In this document: positions 33,304-42,978 of the stretch, in pieces | How the letters are laid out: each line of letters starts with the position of its first letter | How positions within the stretch are numbered: position 1 is the first letter of the stretch | Assembly (NCBI RefSeq): GCF_002006345.1 | Contig: NZ_LZZM01000201.1 | Location: 61,670 to 125,669 of the forward strand | DNA from: Clostridium puniceum | GTDB taxonomy: Bacteria; Bacillota; Clostridia; Clostridiales; Clostridiaceae | Length of the DNA stretch: 64,000 nucleotides | Direction: 5' to 3' | Program-made: the position numbers and the translations under genes | The notes under the pieces: model-generated | What the model saw: only the letters and a program-made list of their open reading frames with translations | What the model was told of the DNA's origin: nothing | The model's database searches: none

Positions 33304-35976
33304 TTATTTTATTATTATAGTTTGTACCTTACAATGACTTAATGGCTTAGGATTTATGCTGTTATTCTTTATTGAAATCTCATTCTCAGCTAAATAACTT
33401 TCATCGAGCATTGCATAATAAGATTTTTCATATTCTTTATTAAATACAATATCTCCTACCGTCTTATGATTTTTCATTGGATTAAATATTCTAATTACTA
33501 AACCTGTTCCATCTTCTTGCTTTTTAATTGAACTTAAAGCAAAATTTTCATTCTCAAATTTAAGTAAACTATAACTATTTTCATATATTTTTTTCTCATC
33601 TCTAAATGCAAATATCATTCTTCCATTTAAGAAATCAGCATACTCATATACTTGAATTGGAGCCAAATATTTTTTTGCTAAATTAGCAATATTAGCTTTA
33701 TCAAATTCATCATTATAAATATATACACCAAAGCTAAATTTTAATTTTCCTAGTAATTGCGCATTGGGAGTTTCTACTATTTTTTCTCCTGAAGCTCTGC
33801 CTGGTCTGTACAATAAATTTTCTCTTCCCATATGACTAAAACTTCTAAATAATGTTAGTGCTATAGTATCAAATTGTTCTCCAACTATTTGATATTCTCT
33901 AACTCCATCTGTTATTACTGCTAAACCTCTTTCTCCATTTTCTAATGTAACAAAGCTTTGCATTGGTTCTATAGTTATTGGTTTTTCTTGCCACAACTCT
34001 TCATTTGATTCCCAAAGCTTTATGTCTTCTTCTAATACAGTTTTTCTGCTTATCACACCAAATTGTTGGTCTGCAATTGATAATTTAGATGCAATTTCAG
34101 TATTAAATAATACTCTCACTCTATGAGATAATGCTTTATTATCAATCTCTATATTAAACTTTATTATATTTTGATCATTATCTAATGAAATTCTAATTTC
34201 TACAGGCATATCTACAGATATATTTCTATTAGCTCTCTCTTCTAAAGATGCCGGTACTCTCATAGAATAGTTTAGCACTAATTCTTCTTGTATTTCAGAT
34301 TTTAAAACTTTAGCTTCTGATTTCGATAATAAAGAAGATACTATTAAGTCTTTTCTTGGAGGTGAATAGTTATATGAATCTCCGTCGTCTCCATTTTCTT
34401 CAAGTATAGCTTGCTTTGAATAAAGTTTATTAGATTCCTTATCTAAAATATCAATAGTTCCATTTTCATTAGCATAAATTTTATAATACTTATTTTCTAT
34501 TAGATTTGCTTTCTCTTCTTTAAGTGAAAGCTTATTTTCCTTATTTAACTCAAATACTATCTGGCAATATCCTACAGGTGGTATGTCCTCAGCCTTAAGT
34601 GCTATTTTAGCTCTATATACCTTACTTGGAATATAAATTTTCTTGCTTGGATTTAATCTTATGGTTTGAGTTAAAACATAATCACTTATATCTTCTTTTG
34701 ACTTTATTACGTATTTAAGTTCTTTTCCTTCTTTATTTTTAATTATAAAATCTTCTTCTGGAATAAAAGCTTGAAATTCAACTACTTCTGTTCTCTCCTT
34801 AGGAAAAGCATTAAATAATGTCAATGTAATTTCTTCATTATTATTTTTAATCTTAGTTGATATTAATCTCATGTGAAGATCTAATAAATTTGTTGATAAA
34901 TCTCTAGCCTGCTTATATCTCATATAAACATCTTCATTAGTTGTATCACTATTACATGATCCAATACTGTCATGAGCAGCATTTTCAAACATTAACTTCC
35001 ATATATCTTTCATAGTTGTATGAGGATAGTCGTTTCCTAGGGAATAACTCATAGCTAAAATTGGTTCAACTACATTTACTATATAGTTTTCTAAATAGTT
35101 ATTCATAATCTTTAAATCTGATCTTGATGAGAAAATTGATTTATGAATTCTCATATGTTTTCCATTAACAAATTCTCCTTGAAGTTCTTTAAAATCGCTT
35201 CTTTCTGCTTTAATACTTTTAATATAATTTTCTATACTGCTAATAATATATTCATTCTCTTCATCTATAGCATTTGCTTTTTTTAATATCTCTGGAAGGT
35301 TAGTTCTTATTGGAGCCTGATCAAAACCATTTGGTAGATATACGTTATTAGTACTTGCTTTTTCCTTAAGTTTTCCTATCTGTTCCTTTAAATATTCTTT
35401 TAAATCTTCTTCATCTTCTGGAATATTACCACCGCAATAATATCCAAAAGGAATTTGCACTGCAAATGCTACTGTTCCATCTGAACCTTTCCAATTAAAC
35501 TCTGTTGAATCAACCATATCATCTGAAACACCTCTCCAAAATAGAGAATCTTTTATTGCAAATCCACTATATATCTGTGGCATTTGAGCTGATTGGCCAA
35601 AAGAATCTGGAACATATCCAACTTTCATATAACTTCCAAATTCTTTACATCTTTCAATTCCATAATACAAGTTTCTAACTATTGATTCACCTGATATAAC
35701 AAGTTGATCTGTTTGTGTGTACCAAGGTCCAATTACTAATTTACCCTTTTTAACCAATGACTTTATTCTTTCTTCATCATTTGGCATCCATTTTAAATAA
35801 TCATCAAGCAATGACGCTTGAGCATCAATCATAAAATATTTAAATTCTTCATTACTTTCCAGAGTATCTAAAACATCTTTAAAATCTTTCATTAAATATA
35901 TCTTTGATCTTGAAGTTGTAAAATACCACTCTCTATCCCAATGGCTATGTGGCACAACATGAACTTTATTTTTCAT
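33304..35976 (-). CDS. Alpha-mannosidase, GH38 (MngB-like)
   Basis: An 890-residue cytoplasmic glycosidase. N-terminal zinc site HSHWDREWYF, nucleophile region VGYVPDSFGQSAQMPQI, and the further zinc histidine in ENAAHDSIGSCNSDTTNEDV. It is similar along its length to E. coli MngB (877 residues), which hydrolyses 2-O-(6-phospho-mannosyl)-glycerate imported by the PTS MngA. Here it follows a fructose-type PTS, so it should act on a mannoside taken up by that PTS; the true sugar may differ. The frame is open to 36006, but AAAGGA precedes the ATG at 35976 and homology starts there. Confidence 0.9.
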   Translation of the reverse strand: MKNKVHVVPHSHWDREWYFTTSRSKIYLMKDFKDVLDTLESNEEFKYFMIDAQASLLDDYLKWMPNDEERIKSLVKKGKLVIGPWYTQTDQLVISGESIVRNLYYGIERCKEFGSYMKVGYVPDSFGQSAQMPQIYSGFAIKDSLFWRGVSDDMVDSTEFNWKGSDGTVAFAVQIPFGYYCGGNIPEDEEDLKEYLKEQIGKLKEKASTNNVYLPNGFDQAPIRTNLPEILKKANAIDEENEYIISSIENYIKSIKAERSDFKELQGEFVNGKHMRIHKSIFSSRSDLKIMNNYLENYIVNVVEPILAMSYSLGNDYPHTTMKDIWKLMFENAAHDSIGSCNSDTTNEDVYMRYKQARDLSTNLLDLHMRLISTKIKNNNEEITLTLFNAFPKERTEVVEFQAFIPEEDFIIKNKEGKELKYVIKSKEDISDYVLTQTIRLNPSKKIYIPSKVYRAKIALKAEDIPPVGYCQIVFELNKENKLSLKEEKANLIENKYYKIYANENGTIDILDKESNKLYSKQAILEENGDDGDSYNYSPPRKDLIVSSLLSKSEAKVLKSEIQEELVLNYSMRVPASLEERANRNISVDMPVEIRISLDNDQNIIKFNIEIDNKALSHRVRVLFNTEIASKLSIADQQFGVISRKTVLEEDIKLWESNEELWQEKPITIEPMQSFVTLENGERGLAVITDGVREYQIVGEQFDTIALTLFRSFSHMGRENLLYRPGRASGEKIVETPNAQLLGKLKFSFGVYIYNDEFDKANIANLAKKYLAPIQVYEYADFLNGRMIFAFRDEKKIYENSYSLLKFENENFALSSIKKQEDGTGLVIRIFNPMKNHKTVGDIVFNKEYEKSYYAMLDESYLAENEISIKNNSINPKPLSHCKVQTIIIK

Positions 35977-36049
35977 AATTATATCAGTTCCTTTCTTGAG
36001 GCTCAAAATGTCATGAAAGTGTTTCCTTCAGACTTTCCTCCTATAAAGT

Positions 36050-36090
36050 GAGGCATCTCAAATCTCTAGCGTAAAATTTGAGATAGCCTC
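36050..36090 (-). terminator. Hairpin between EIIC and mannosidase genes
   Basis: GAGGCTATCTCAAAT and ATTTGAGATGCCTC pair around a 12-base loop (minus strand). No clear T-run, so it more probably slows transcription or protects the upstream PTS mRNA than ends it. Confidence 0.55.
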
Positions 36091-36097
36091 CTATTTT

Positions 36098-37210
36098 TTA
36101 TTCCATTTCTAAAATTATTTCCTCATTATCATCATCATTATTATTTGATATTTGTCCTTTATCATTAAAGTCAACTAGTGTTGTTGATAATATTGCAATT
36201 ATAAATGAACCAACTAATATACCAACTAAATATGCCCACCCAGTACCTACTGAAATAAATCCATACAATCCACCAATTGGAGGCATTATAGCATGTGCGC
36301 CCAATAATGCTGTAAGACCAGCTCCTACTGCACAACCTAACATATTAACAGGAATTAATTTTAGTGGATTACATAATGTATATGGAATTGCTCCTTCTGT
36401 AATCCCTATGAAGCCCATAATCAAATTACCTTTTCCTGCTTCTCTAAAAGATTCTGAAAATCTTGATTTTCTCATGAATGTGGCAATACCATATGCTAAT
36501 GGAGGTATAACTATTGCACAGTTAATTAAAATTGCTGGTAAATAAACCCCTTCTGTAAGCAATACATTTCCAGCCATCCATGCGGCTTTATTTACTGGTC
36601 CTCCTAAATCAAATCCAATCATTGCACCTAAAATAACAGCCAATATAACAACATTGGTTCCATTTGCCGTCATAGCCTTAATCCATTCAATAAGAGCTGT
36701 ATTTATAGATGCTAAAGGCCCTGATAGTATTACTCCCATTAAAATAGCAATTGTTCCAACAGTAATAAGTGGTAGGATTATAAGCGGTACCATTGAAGCT
36801 GCCGCTCCAGTAATTTGCACTTTTTCTTTTATATACTTAGCAACATATCCTGCTACAAAACCAGCTATAACTGCACCTAAAAAACCTGCCTTTGTATTAC
36901 TTGCAATTAGACCTCCAATAAATCCTGCTGCCATAGCTGGTTTTTCACCAATTGAATAAGCTATAAATCCACCTAGTATAGTATTAACCATACCAACTCC
37001 TACCCAGCCTGATTGTTCTATTAAATATAATATATTATAAATTCCAGTTGCATCCTTATATGGTCCAAAATCTGTTATACCAACAGCTAATCCTATAAGT
37101 TTTGGAACCGCGACTACTAATGATGCTCCTATAATTAGTGGTAACATATATGAAATACCAGTCATTAAATGGCCTTTTAATTCTTGAAGTAATGAATTAC
37201 TTTTTTTCAT
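36098..37210 (-). CDS. PTS system, fructose-type EIIC permease
   Basis: A 370-residue permease with about nine hydrophobic helices (LMTGISYMLPLIIGASLVVAV at the start). It carries the fructose/mannosylglycerate EIIC features: GGFIAYSIGEKPAMAAGFIGG, AAWMAGNVLL and the substrate-proximal FIGITEGAIPYTLCNP. It transports and phosphorylates sugar with EIIB and EIIA, encoded separately upstream. A hairpin separates it from EIIB. The following GH38 gene suggests that a mannoside such as mannosylglycerate is the cargo. Confidence 0.92.
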   Translation of the reverse strand: MKKSNSLLQELKGHLMTGISYMLPLIIGASLVVAVPKLIGLAVGITDFGPYKDATGIYNILYLIEQSGWVGVGMVNTILGGFIAYSIGEKPAMAAGFIGGLIASNTKAGFLGAVIAGFVAGYVAKYIKEKVQITGAAASMVPLIILPLITVGTIAILMGVILSGPLASINTALIEWIKAMTANGTNVVILAVILGAMIGFDLGGPVNKAAWMAGNVLLTEGVYLPAILINCAIVIPPLAYGIATFMRKSRFSESFREAGKGNLIMGFIGITEGAIPYTLCNPLKLIPVNMLGCAVGAGLTALLGAHAIMPPIGGLYGFISVGTGWAYLVGILVGSFIIAILSTTLVDFNDKGQISNNNDDDNEEIILEME

Positions 37211-37342
37211 ACTAAAAACCTCCGATATACTTTATTTATAAATTGTTAAAATATTTGATTATAAACTTTTTATTATATGTTTTAAATGATATAATACTTA
37301 TGAAAGATTTTTTATATATACTTATTTTTAATAAGTATATGG

Positions 37343-37372
37343 ATAATCTCGTTCTTGCCGGAATGAGATTAT
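37343..37372. terminator. Hairpin between EIIB and EIIC
   Basis: ATAATCTCGTTC and GAATGAGATTAT around TTGCCG. The T-run is on the plus strand only; on the transcribed minus strand it probably acts as a stabilising or partly terminating structure. Confidence 0.5.
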
Positions 37373-37374
37373 TT

Positions 37375-37686
37375 TTATTTTGCAAGAGCTTCAATACATT
37401 TGGTTAAAACTGCTTCTGGCTGCTTAAGTGCAACGCCAATCTTTACTTTTATTACTTTTTTCCCTTCAAATCTCTCCATACCATCAATATGTTGATCTGA
37501 AGCAATTAGTACAAAATCTGCTTCTTTTGCTTCCTCTGGAGTTATTCCATTTACTCTTCCCATAATTCCTTGTTGTTCAACCTTAATTTCATGTCCCAGC
37601 TTTTTTCCAGCTTCAGTTAATGCCTTAGCCGCCATAGGTGTATGAGCTAATCCAGCTGGACACGATGTAACTGCTACAATTTTCAT
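37375..37686 (-). CDS. PTS system, fructose-type EIIB
   Basis: A 103-residue phosphocarrier. The phosphorylated cysteine is Cys9 in VAVTSCPAGLAHTPMAAKAL, exactly the fructose-family EIIB signature. It passes phosphate from EIIA to the sugar bound by EIIC. It starts 2 bases after the EIIA stop. Confidence 0.95.
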   Translation of the reverse strand: MKIVAVTSCPAGLAHTPMAAKALTEAGKKLGHEIKVEQQGIMGRVNGITPEEAKEADFVLIASDQHIDGMERFEGKKVIKVKIGVALKQPEAVLTKCIEALAK

Positions 37687-37688
37687 TT

Positions 37689-38138
37689 TTATTCCTCCTC
37701 CATTTTTTTTGATATATATTTTATTAAACTGTTCTTGTCCTCTGAAGATATTATTTCTTTTTTAAAGTCATCTTCCATTAAACAAGTAGCAAGTTTTGAT
37801 AACATCATTAAATGCACATTATTTTCATTCTGTTCTGGTACCATTAGACTAAATATATACCTTACCTTGCTGCCATCTAAGGTTTCCCATTTTAATTCTT
37901 TTTTGGTCGTAATATAAAATATAGAAGGTTTAATAACATTTGAACTTTTAGCATGCGGAATTGCAAATCCATCCTGTATACCTGTTGAGTAATCTGTTTC
38001 CCTGGCTAAAAGATCTTTAAAGACTCCCTCCTCATTTTTAGCTATCCCATTTTCTACAGCTTTTTTTGCTAAAAACTTTAATACATCATTTTTTGTGTCT
38101 ATTTCTACATTTAAAAATACATTTTTTTCATCTAACAT
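37689..38138 (-). CDS. PTS system, fructose-type EIIA
   Basis: A 149-residue phosphocarrier; the phosphorylated histidine is His62 in GIQDGFAIPHAKSSNV. It accepts phosphate from HPr. First gene of the mannoside operon, divergent from its regulator at 38444, with palindromes between. Confidence 0.95.
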   Translation of the reverse strand: MLDEKNVFLNVEIDTKNDVLKFLAKKAVENGIAKNEEGVFKDLLARETDYSTGIQDGFAIPHAKSSNVIKPSIFYITTKKELKWETLDGSKVRYIFSLMVPEQNENNVHLMMLSKLATCLMEDDFKKEIISSEDKNSLIKYISKKMEEE

Positions 38139-38219
38139 TATAAACTCATCTCTTTTCTATTTGAAATTGATTACACTTTTAATATAAATCATTTCCATAA
38201 AAAACTACACATATAATAT

Positions 38220-38274
38220 TTCCACTTTAAAGTGGAAGTTATTGCACTAAATTTTAGCTTTACCACAAGTGGTA
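38220..38274. promoter_or_regulatory. Two palindromic operators between the PTS operon and its regulator
   Basis: TTCCACTTTAAAGTGGAA (38220-38237, perfect) and TACCACAAGTGGTA (38261-38274, perfect) share the CCAC / GTGG arms. The centres are 39 bases apart, in the divergent regulatory region. Probable binding sites of the PRD-type regulator at 38444. Confidence 0.65.
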
Positions 38275-38443
38275 TTTGTATTATTATATTAAATAATATG
38301 GTCGAAATTTGAAACAATATCTATTTTATTTTCTTTAATACTCCTAACTTATAGTCTAATTTCAACCTTATTTTTATTTATATGACTAAATATGTAAACT
38401 ATATACTATATATATTAAATTTCACACTAAGGAGGTAATTTAT

Positions 38444-40375
38444 TTGTTTATTCAAAAGAGACTTCTTGTTTTATTTGAACTTTTAAATAAGGATGAATCA
38501 AAAATTTCCTGTAAGACTTTAAGTAAAATGACAAATGTAAGTGAGAGAACAATAAGAGGAGATATAACTGCATTAAATTCCATTCTTGAAAGTTATGGGG
38601 CTACAATAAAAATAAAGCGAAATGAAGGTTATTATATTAATATTTTAGATTTAAATAAATATCAACAGTATTTAGCAGAAAATACTCAAGAACTTATGGA
38701 GGATAACGACATACCAAACACCCCAATAGAGCGAAACAAATATATTTTGCGATATCTTTTATATAATAATAACTATACAAAACTTGAAGATTTAGCTGAT
38801 AAATTATATATTAGCAAGACAACTATATTAAATGATATAAAAGGAATAAAATCTATTCTATCAAAATATAATCTTAATCTTATATCAAAGCCTTATTACG
38901 GAATTAAAATTCAAGGTAGTGAATTAGACATAAGAAAATGTATTTCAGAAAATATAATCAATAGAGATTTTGAGAATTATATTTTAGGAATAACTGATGA
39001 AGAGATCGAAATATTTAAAGACATTGACTTAAAAAAGCTTCAAGAAATAGTTTTAAGAGACGTCCATGAGTTCAATATAGAATTTTCTGATTTTAGTTTA
39101 AAAAATTTTATAATCCACCTTGCTATAGCAATTAGTAGAATCAATAGTGGAGATACATTGACACAAGAATTAGAAATGCTAGCTGAAGATTCAGCTATTA
39201 AAAATGCTATAACTCCTATTTATGATGAAATTGAAGAATACTTTAATTTTAATATTCCACTAAATGAAAAAAATTATATTTTTAATCACTTCAAATCAAA
39301 AAGTACACCTAAATTAATAAAAGCTAATACTGATGAAAAAATAATAGATTATACTAAAAATTTGCTGGATTATATATACACTCATTATAATTTTGATTTA
39401 AGAAATGATACTACTCTTGTCAGTGATTTAATGCTTCACTTTAAGTCAATTTTAAATTCAAAATACTATAACTTAAATAAAATGAATCCACTTATAAATA
39501 CTATAAAAAGTAATTATCCACTTGCATTTGAAATAACGTTAACTTCAATAGAAAACATTTTCAAAAAAACTATCTATAATTTTACTGAAGATGAGATAGG
39601 ATATGTATCTCTCCACATTGGTGCAGCAATAGAAAGATATTTCGATAAAAATATTAATTGCAAAAAAATCGTTATAGTTTGTGGTTCTGGTTATGGCACA
39701 AGTAGGTTGTTAGAAACAAGGCTTAATAAGGTGTTTAGAGATAAGTTAGATATAATTGAATGCTTATCGTATAATCAATATCTAGTAAAGAATTTAATTA
39801 ATATTGACTTAATAATATCTACAATTCCTCTTGAAAACAAAAAATTTCCTGTTATATTAGTTGATTTTGCTTTACTTAATAAAGATATTGAAGGAATTTC
39901 TAAGGCATTAACTGATGAACCTATAATCTCTAATAAAGTGTTAAGTGAATATTTTGACTGCAATTTATTTTTAAAATCTCCTAATGTAAATACAAAAGAA
40001 GAATTGTTAAACTTAATGTGTGATACTTTAAATAATAATGAAATAATATTGCCTTCTTATAGAGAATCAGTTTTTTATAGAGAAACCCTTTCTTCCACTA
40101 ATATAGATGATTTTTTAGCTATTCCTCACCCAATGGAATTAAGTGCGATTTCAACCAAAATATGCATTGCTATTTTAAAGGAACCTATTTTGTGGAGTAA
40201 AAATACTAACATAAGTTTAGTTTTTATGATTGCTATTAATAAAAATGATTATTTTGAAATGGATAAAATTTATGATATATTTCTAAAAATAATTAATAAC
40301 GATGATTTAAAAAATTCTATATTAAATTGTAGTTCTTATGAAGACTTTTTAAATCTACTGCAATCTATAGTTTAG
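38444..40375 (+). CDS. BglG/MtlR-type transcriptional regulator with PRD and PTS domains
   Basis: A 643-residue regulator. The N-terminal helix-turn-helix is ISCKTLSKMTNVSERTIRGD, a second one LADKLYISKTTILNDI; two PRD domains with regulatory histidines (for example VRDVHEF-type and LMLHF, LHIGAA); an EIIB-like domain with the cysteine in IVIVCGSGYGTSRLLE; and a C-terminal EIIA domain with His in FLAIPHPMEL. Phosphorylation by the PTS should tune its activity. It has DNA-binding rather than RNA-binding domains, so it activates transcription. The TTG start is chosen because GGAGG lies 8 bases ahead. Confidence 0.9.
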   Translation: MFIQKRLLVLFELLNKDESKISCKTLSKMTNVSERTIRGDITALNSILESYGATIKIKRNEGYYINILDLNKYQQYLAENTQELMEDNDIPNTPIERNKYILRYLLYNNNYTKLEDLADKLYISKTTILNDIKGIKSILSKYNLNLISKPYYGIKIQGSELDIRKCISENIINRDFENYILGITDEEIEIFKDIDLKKLQEIVLRDVHEFNIEFSDFSLKNFIIHLAIAISRINSGDTLTQELEMLAEDSAIKNAITPIYDEIEEYFNFNIPLNEKNYIFNHFKSKSTPKLIKANTDEKIIDYTKNLLDYIYTHYNFDLRNDTTLVSDLMLHFKSILNSKYYNLNKMNPLINTIKSNYPLAFEITLTSIENIFKKTIYNFTEDEIGYVSLHIGAAIERYFDKNINCKKIVIVCGSGYGTSRLLETRLNKVFRDKLDIIECLSYNQYLVKNLINIDLIISTIPLENKKFPVILVDFALLNKDIEGISKALTDEPIISNKVLSEYFDCNLFLKSPNVNTKEELLNLMCDTLNNNEIILPSYRESVFYRETLSSTNIDDFLAIPHPMELSAISTKICIAILKEPILWSKNTNISLVFMIAINKNDYFEMDKIYDIFLKIINNDDLKNSILNCSSYEDFLNLLQSIV

Positions 40376-40431
40376 CAAATAAAAAGTGAACTATCTCAAA
40401 ATAGAAATTAAAATCATTTAATTTTTAGTAG

Positions 40432-40478
40432 AATAGGTATCGTGTAACTACATTATAATTAGTTACACGATACCTATT
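40432..40478. terminator. Strong bidirectional terminator
   Basis: Perfect 19-base arms (AATAGGTATCGTGTAACTA and its complement) around a 9-base loop, T-rich on the plus side, between the convergent regulator and ychF genes. Confidence 0.9.
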
Positions 40479-40488
40479 TTATATACCT

Positions 40489-41586
40489 TTATACATTAAA
40501 TCTAAAGTTAACTACATCTCCATCTTGCATTACGTAGTCTTTTCCTTCAAGTCTAAATTTACCCTTTTCCTTAGCTGCTGCCTCTGAACCACATTCAACT
40601 AAATCATCATACCCAACTACTTCTGCTCTAATAAATCCTCTCTCAATATCAGAGTGAATTTTACCTGCTGCTTGTGGTGCTTTAGTTCCCACTTTAATTG
40701 TCCAAGCTCTAACTTCTTGAACTCCAGCTGTTAAATAGCTCATAAGTCCAAGTAATTTATAGCTAGTTTGAATTAATTTATCTAAGCCTGATTCTTGTAA
40801 ACCATATTCACTTAACATTTCCATTTTCTCATCATCTTCAAGACCTGATAATTCTTCTTCTATCTTAGCACTTACAACCATAACTTCTGAATTTTCAGCT
40901 TCTGCATATTCTTTAACTTTTTTAACATAATCATTGTCAAAATTGCCTTCCATAACATCATCTTCTGAAATATTACAAGCATATACCACTTGCTTTGAAG
41001 TAATTAAAAATAAGCTTTTTATAAAAGCATTTTCTTCTTCTGTAGCTTCTAAAGTTCTAACAGGTCTATTTGCTTCTAATTGAGCCTTGATTCTTTCCAT
41101 AATTTCATATTCAAACTTTGCAGTCTTATCACCAGATCTTACAAGTTTTACTGATTTTTCTATTCTTCTTTCTAGAACTTCTAAATCAGAAAATATTAAT
41201 TCTAAATTTATAGTTTCTATATCACGTATTGGATCAACAGAACCTTCAACATGAACAACATTTCCATCATCAAAACATCTAACAACATGAACTATTGCTT
41301 CAACTTCTCTAATGTGTGATAAGAATTTATTACCTAAACCTTCGCCTTTTGAAGCTCCTTTAACTAATCCTGCTATATCGTAAAACTCTATTGCTGTGTA
41401 TACTTTTTTCTTTGTATTATACATTTTTTCTAAAACATCTAATCTTTTATCTGGTACACTTACAACACCAACATTTGGTTCAATTGTACAGAATGGATAA
41501 TTAGCTGATTCCGCTCCAGCTTTTGTTATAGCATTAAATAATGTGCTCTTACCTACATTGGGTAAACCTACCATACCTAATTTCAT
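40489..41586 (-). CDS. ychF: Ribosome-associated GTPase/ATPase YchF
   Basis: A 365-residue Obg-family NTPase with P-loop GLPNVGKSTLFNAIT, switch region DIAGLVKGASKGEGLGNKFL, the family's altered nucleotide-specificity stretch ACNISEDDVMEGN (preferring ATP) and the C-terminal TGS domain VGTKAPQAAGKIHSDIERGFI. It binds ribosomes and influences stress response. Starts right before a region with no further genes on its strand. Confidence 0.95.
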   Translation of the reverse strand: MKLGMVGLPNVGKSTLFNAITKAGAESANYPFCTIEPNVGVVSVPDKRLDVLEKMYNTKKKVYTAIEFYDIAGLVKGASKGEGLGNKFLSHIREVEAIVHVVRCFDDGNVVHVEGSVDPIRDIETINLELIFSDLEVLERRIEKSVKLVRSGDKTAKFEYEIMERIKAQLEANRPVRTLEATEEENAFIKSLFLITSKQVVYACNISEDDVMEGNFDNDYVKKVKEYAEAENSEVMVVSAKIEEELSGLEDDEKMEMLSEYGLQESGLDKLIQTSYKLLGLMSYLTAGVQEVRAWTIKVGTKAPQAAGKIHSDIERGFIRAEVVGYDDLVECGSEAAAKEKGKFRLEGKDYVMQDGDVVNFRFNV

Positions 41587-41892
41587 CTATGTACATTCCT
41601 TTCTTACTTCTAACTTTTAATATACCTTTTAAAATTATACTCTAGAACCCTTTTTATTTCAACTTTATATTCTAATTGTATTTTAGATAATTCATAGTTA
41701 ATAAATAATATTTTTTTAATTTTTAATTTACAAGCTCTAAACTCTATCTTCCAAAAATCCCTTTTGATTAATTTATATATACAATTTCCCATGAGTATTA
41801 TTTAGTAAAATTCAAATACTATACGTAATTAAACCTTAGTCTGTTTACTTACAGAATACATTTAAATTATTTTAAAGATTGAAGGTGAAAAA
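41587..41892. other. Gene-free stretch between ychF and pdaA
   Basis: 306 AT-rich bases between divergent genes; should hold both promoters, but I see no clear consensus. A 60-codon open frame on the minus strand (41610-41792) has no ribosome site and lysine/isoleucine-rich AT-driven composition, so it is not called. Confidence 0.4.
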
Positions 41893-42777
41893 ATGAAAAA
41901 ATCTATAAAATCTATTATTTCTCTTTCTTTAATTTTAAGCTTAAACATAGCTTTCCCTATAAAAAAGCCAAATGCCATAAATAATAATGAGGAAGCTGCA
42001 AATGAATGTTTTCAAGAAGATGGTGTTTTAGGTGATATTTTAGATATTGATAATATAAAAGATATTTTTTCTGCCCTTAGTAGTGGTGATGAACTTAATT
42101 GGTATTATGTAGGTAAAGGCAAAGATCAAATTGCTGAAGCTCCAAGAGAATCTAGCGATTTTCTCAAAGAAAATGCTGCTTGCTATTTGGGTGATACTTC
42201 AAAAAAAGTCTTATATCTTACTTTTGATGAGGGGTATGAAAATGGCCATACTGGAAAAATTCTAGACATACTAAAAGAAAATCAAGTACCTGCTGCATTT
42301 TTTGTTGTTAAACCTTATATTACTAAAGAACCAGAATTAATTAAACGAATGGTAAATGAAGGACATATCGTTGGCAATCATAGTGTTCACCATCCATCTA
42401 TGGCTCAAATACATGACAAGGAAAAATTTGCAGCAGAATTAAAAGGGGTGGAAGATGCTTATAAAGAAATTATTGGTCAAGATATGCCTAAATTCTTTAG
42501 ACCTCCAATGGGTAAATACTCAAAAGAATCTTTACAAATGACTAAAGATTTAGGGTACAAAACTATATTTTGGAGCTTTGCTTATAAAGATTGGTTGGTT
42601 AATAGCCAACCTGCTGAAAATTATGCGATGCAAAAAATTAATAAAGGTGCCCATCCTGGTTCTATAATGCTTTTACATGCAGTTTCAGAAACAAATACAA
42701 AAGTGCTTGGAACAGTTATTAAAACTCTTAAGGAAGAAGGTTATGAGTTTAAATCCTTAAATGATTTACCTAGCTAA
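41893..42777 (+). CDS. pdaA: Polysaccharide deacetylase, PdaA-like (delta-lactam/muramic acid)
   Basis: A 294-residue secreted enzyme. It starts with a signal peptide (MKKSIKSIISLSLILSLNIA). Catalytic motifs: LYLTFDEGYENGHTGKILD, GNHSVHHPSMAQI (metal histidines), FFRPPMGKYS and the C-terminal MLLHAVSETN histidine. TFDEGYENG rather than TFDDGP is typical of PdaA, which removes acetyl from muramic acid when spore-cortex delta-lactam is made. Spore function is likely but general. Confidence 0.9.
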   Translation: MKKSIKSIISLSLILSLNIAFPIKKPNAINNNEEAANECFQEDGVLGDILDIDNIKDIFSALSSGDELNWYYVGKGKDQIAEAPRESSDFLKENAACYLGDTSKKVLYLTFDEGYENGHTGKILDILKENQVPAAFFVVKPYITKEPELIKRMVNEGHIVGNHSVHHPSMAQIHDKEKFAAELKGVEDAYKEIIGQDMPKFFRPPMGKYSKESLQMTKDLGYKTIFWSFAYKDWLVNSQPAENYAMQKINKGAHPGSIMLLHAVSETNTKVLGTVIKTLKEEGYEFKSLNDLPS

Positions 42778-42898
42778 ATAATTTAAAACTTCATTGATAT
42801 GGATTTTACTTTGCCTTTTAGTTTAGTTAAAAATATCTGGTACTTCAGTTCTATTAATATAAAATTGGTTTGTAGCTAGCATCCCTTAGCTATGAATA

Positions 42899-42943
42899 AA
42901 ATAAATTCCCTCAAATTAGAAATTATTTTGAGGGAATTTATTT
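42899..42943. terminator. Bidirectional terminator
   Basis: AAATAAATTCCCTCAAA and TTTGAGGGAATTTATTT are perfect 17-base arms, between the convergent pdaA and 42979 genes. Confidence 0.9.
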
Positions 42944-42978
42944 ATATAGAAATACCAAAAAATTTATACATTTAAAAT

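Noticed and set aside
36009..36024. Possible catabolite (CRE) site before the mannosidase gene
   Set aside because: TGAAAGTGTTTCCT lacks the central CG and the symmetry of the consensus.
41610..41792. 60-codon open frame upstream of ychF
   Set aside because: No ribosome site, composition explained by AT-rich DNA.
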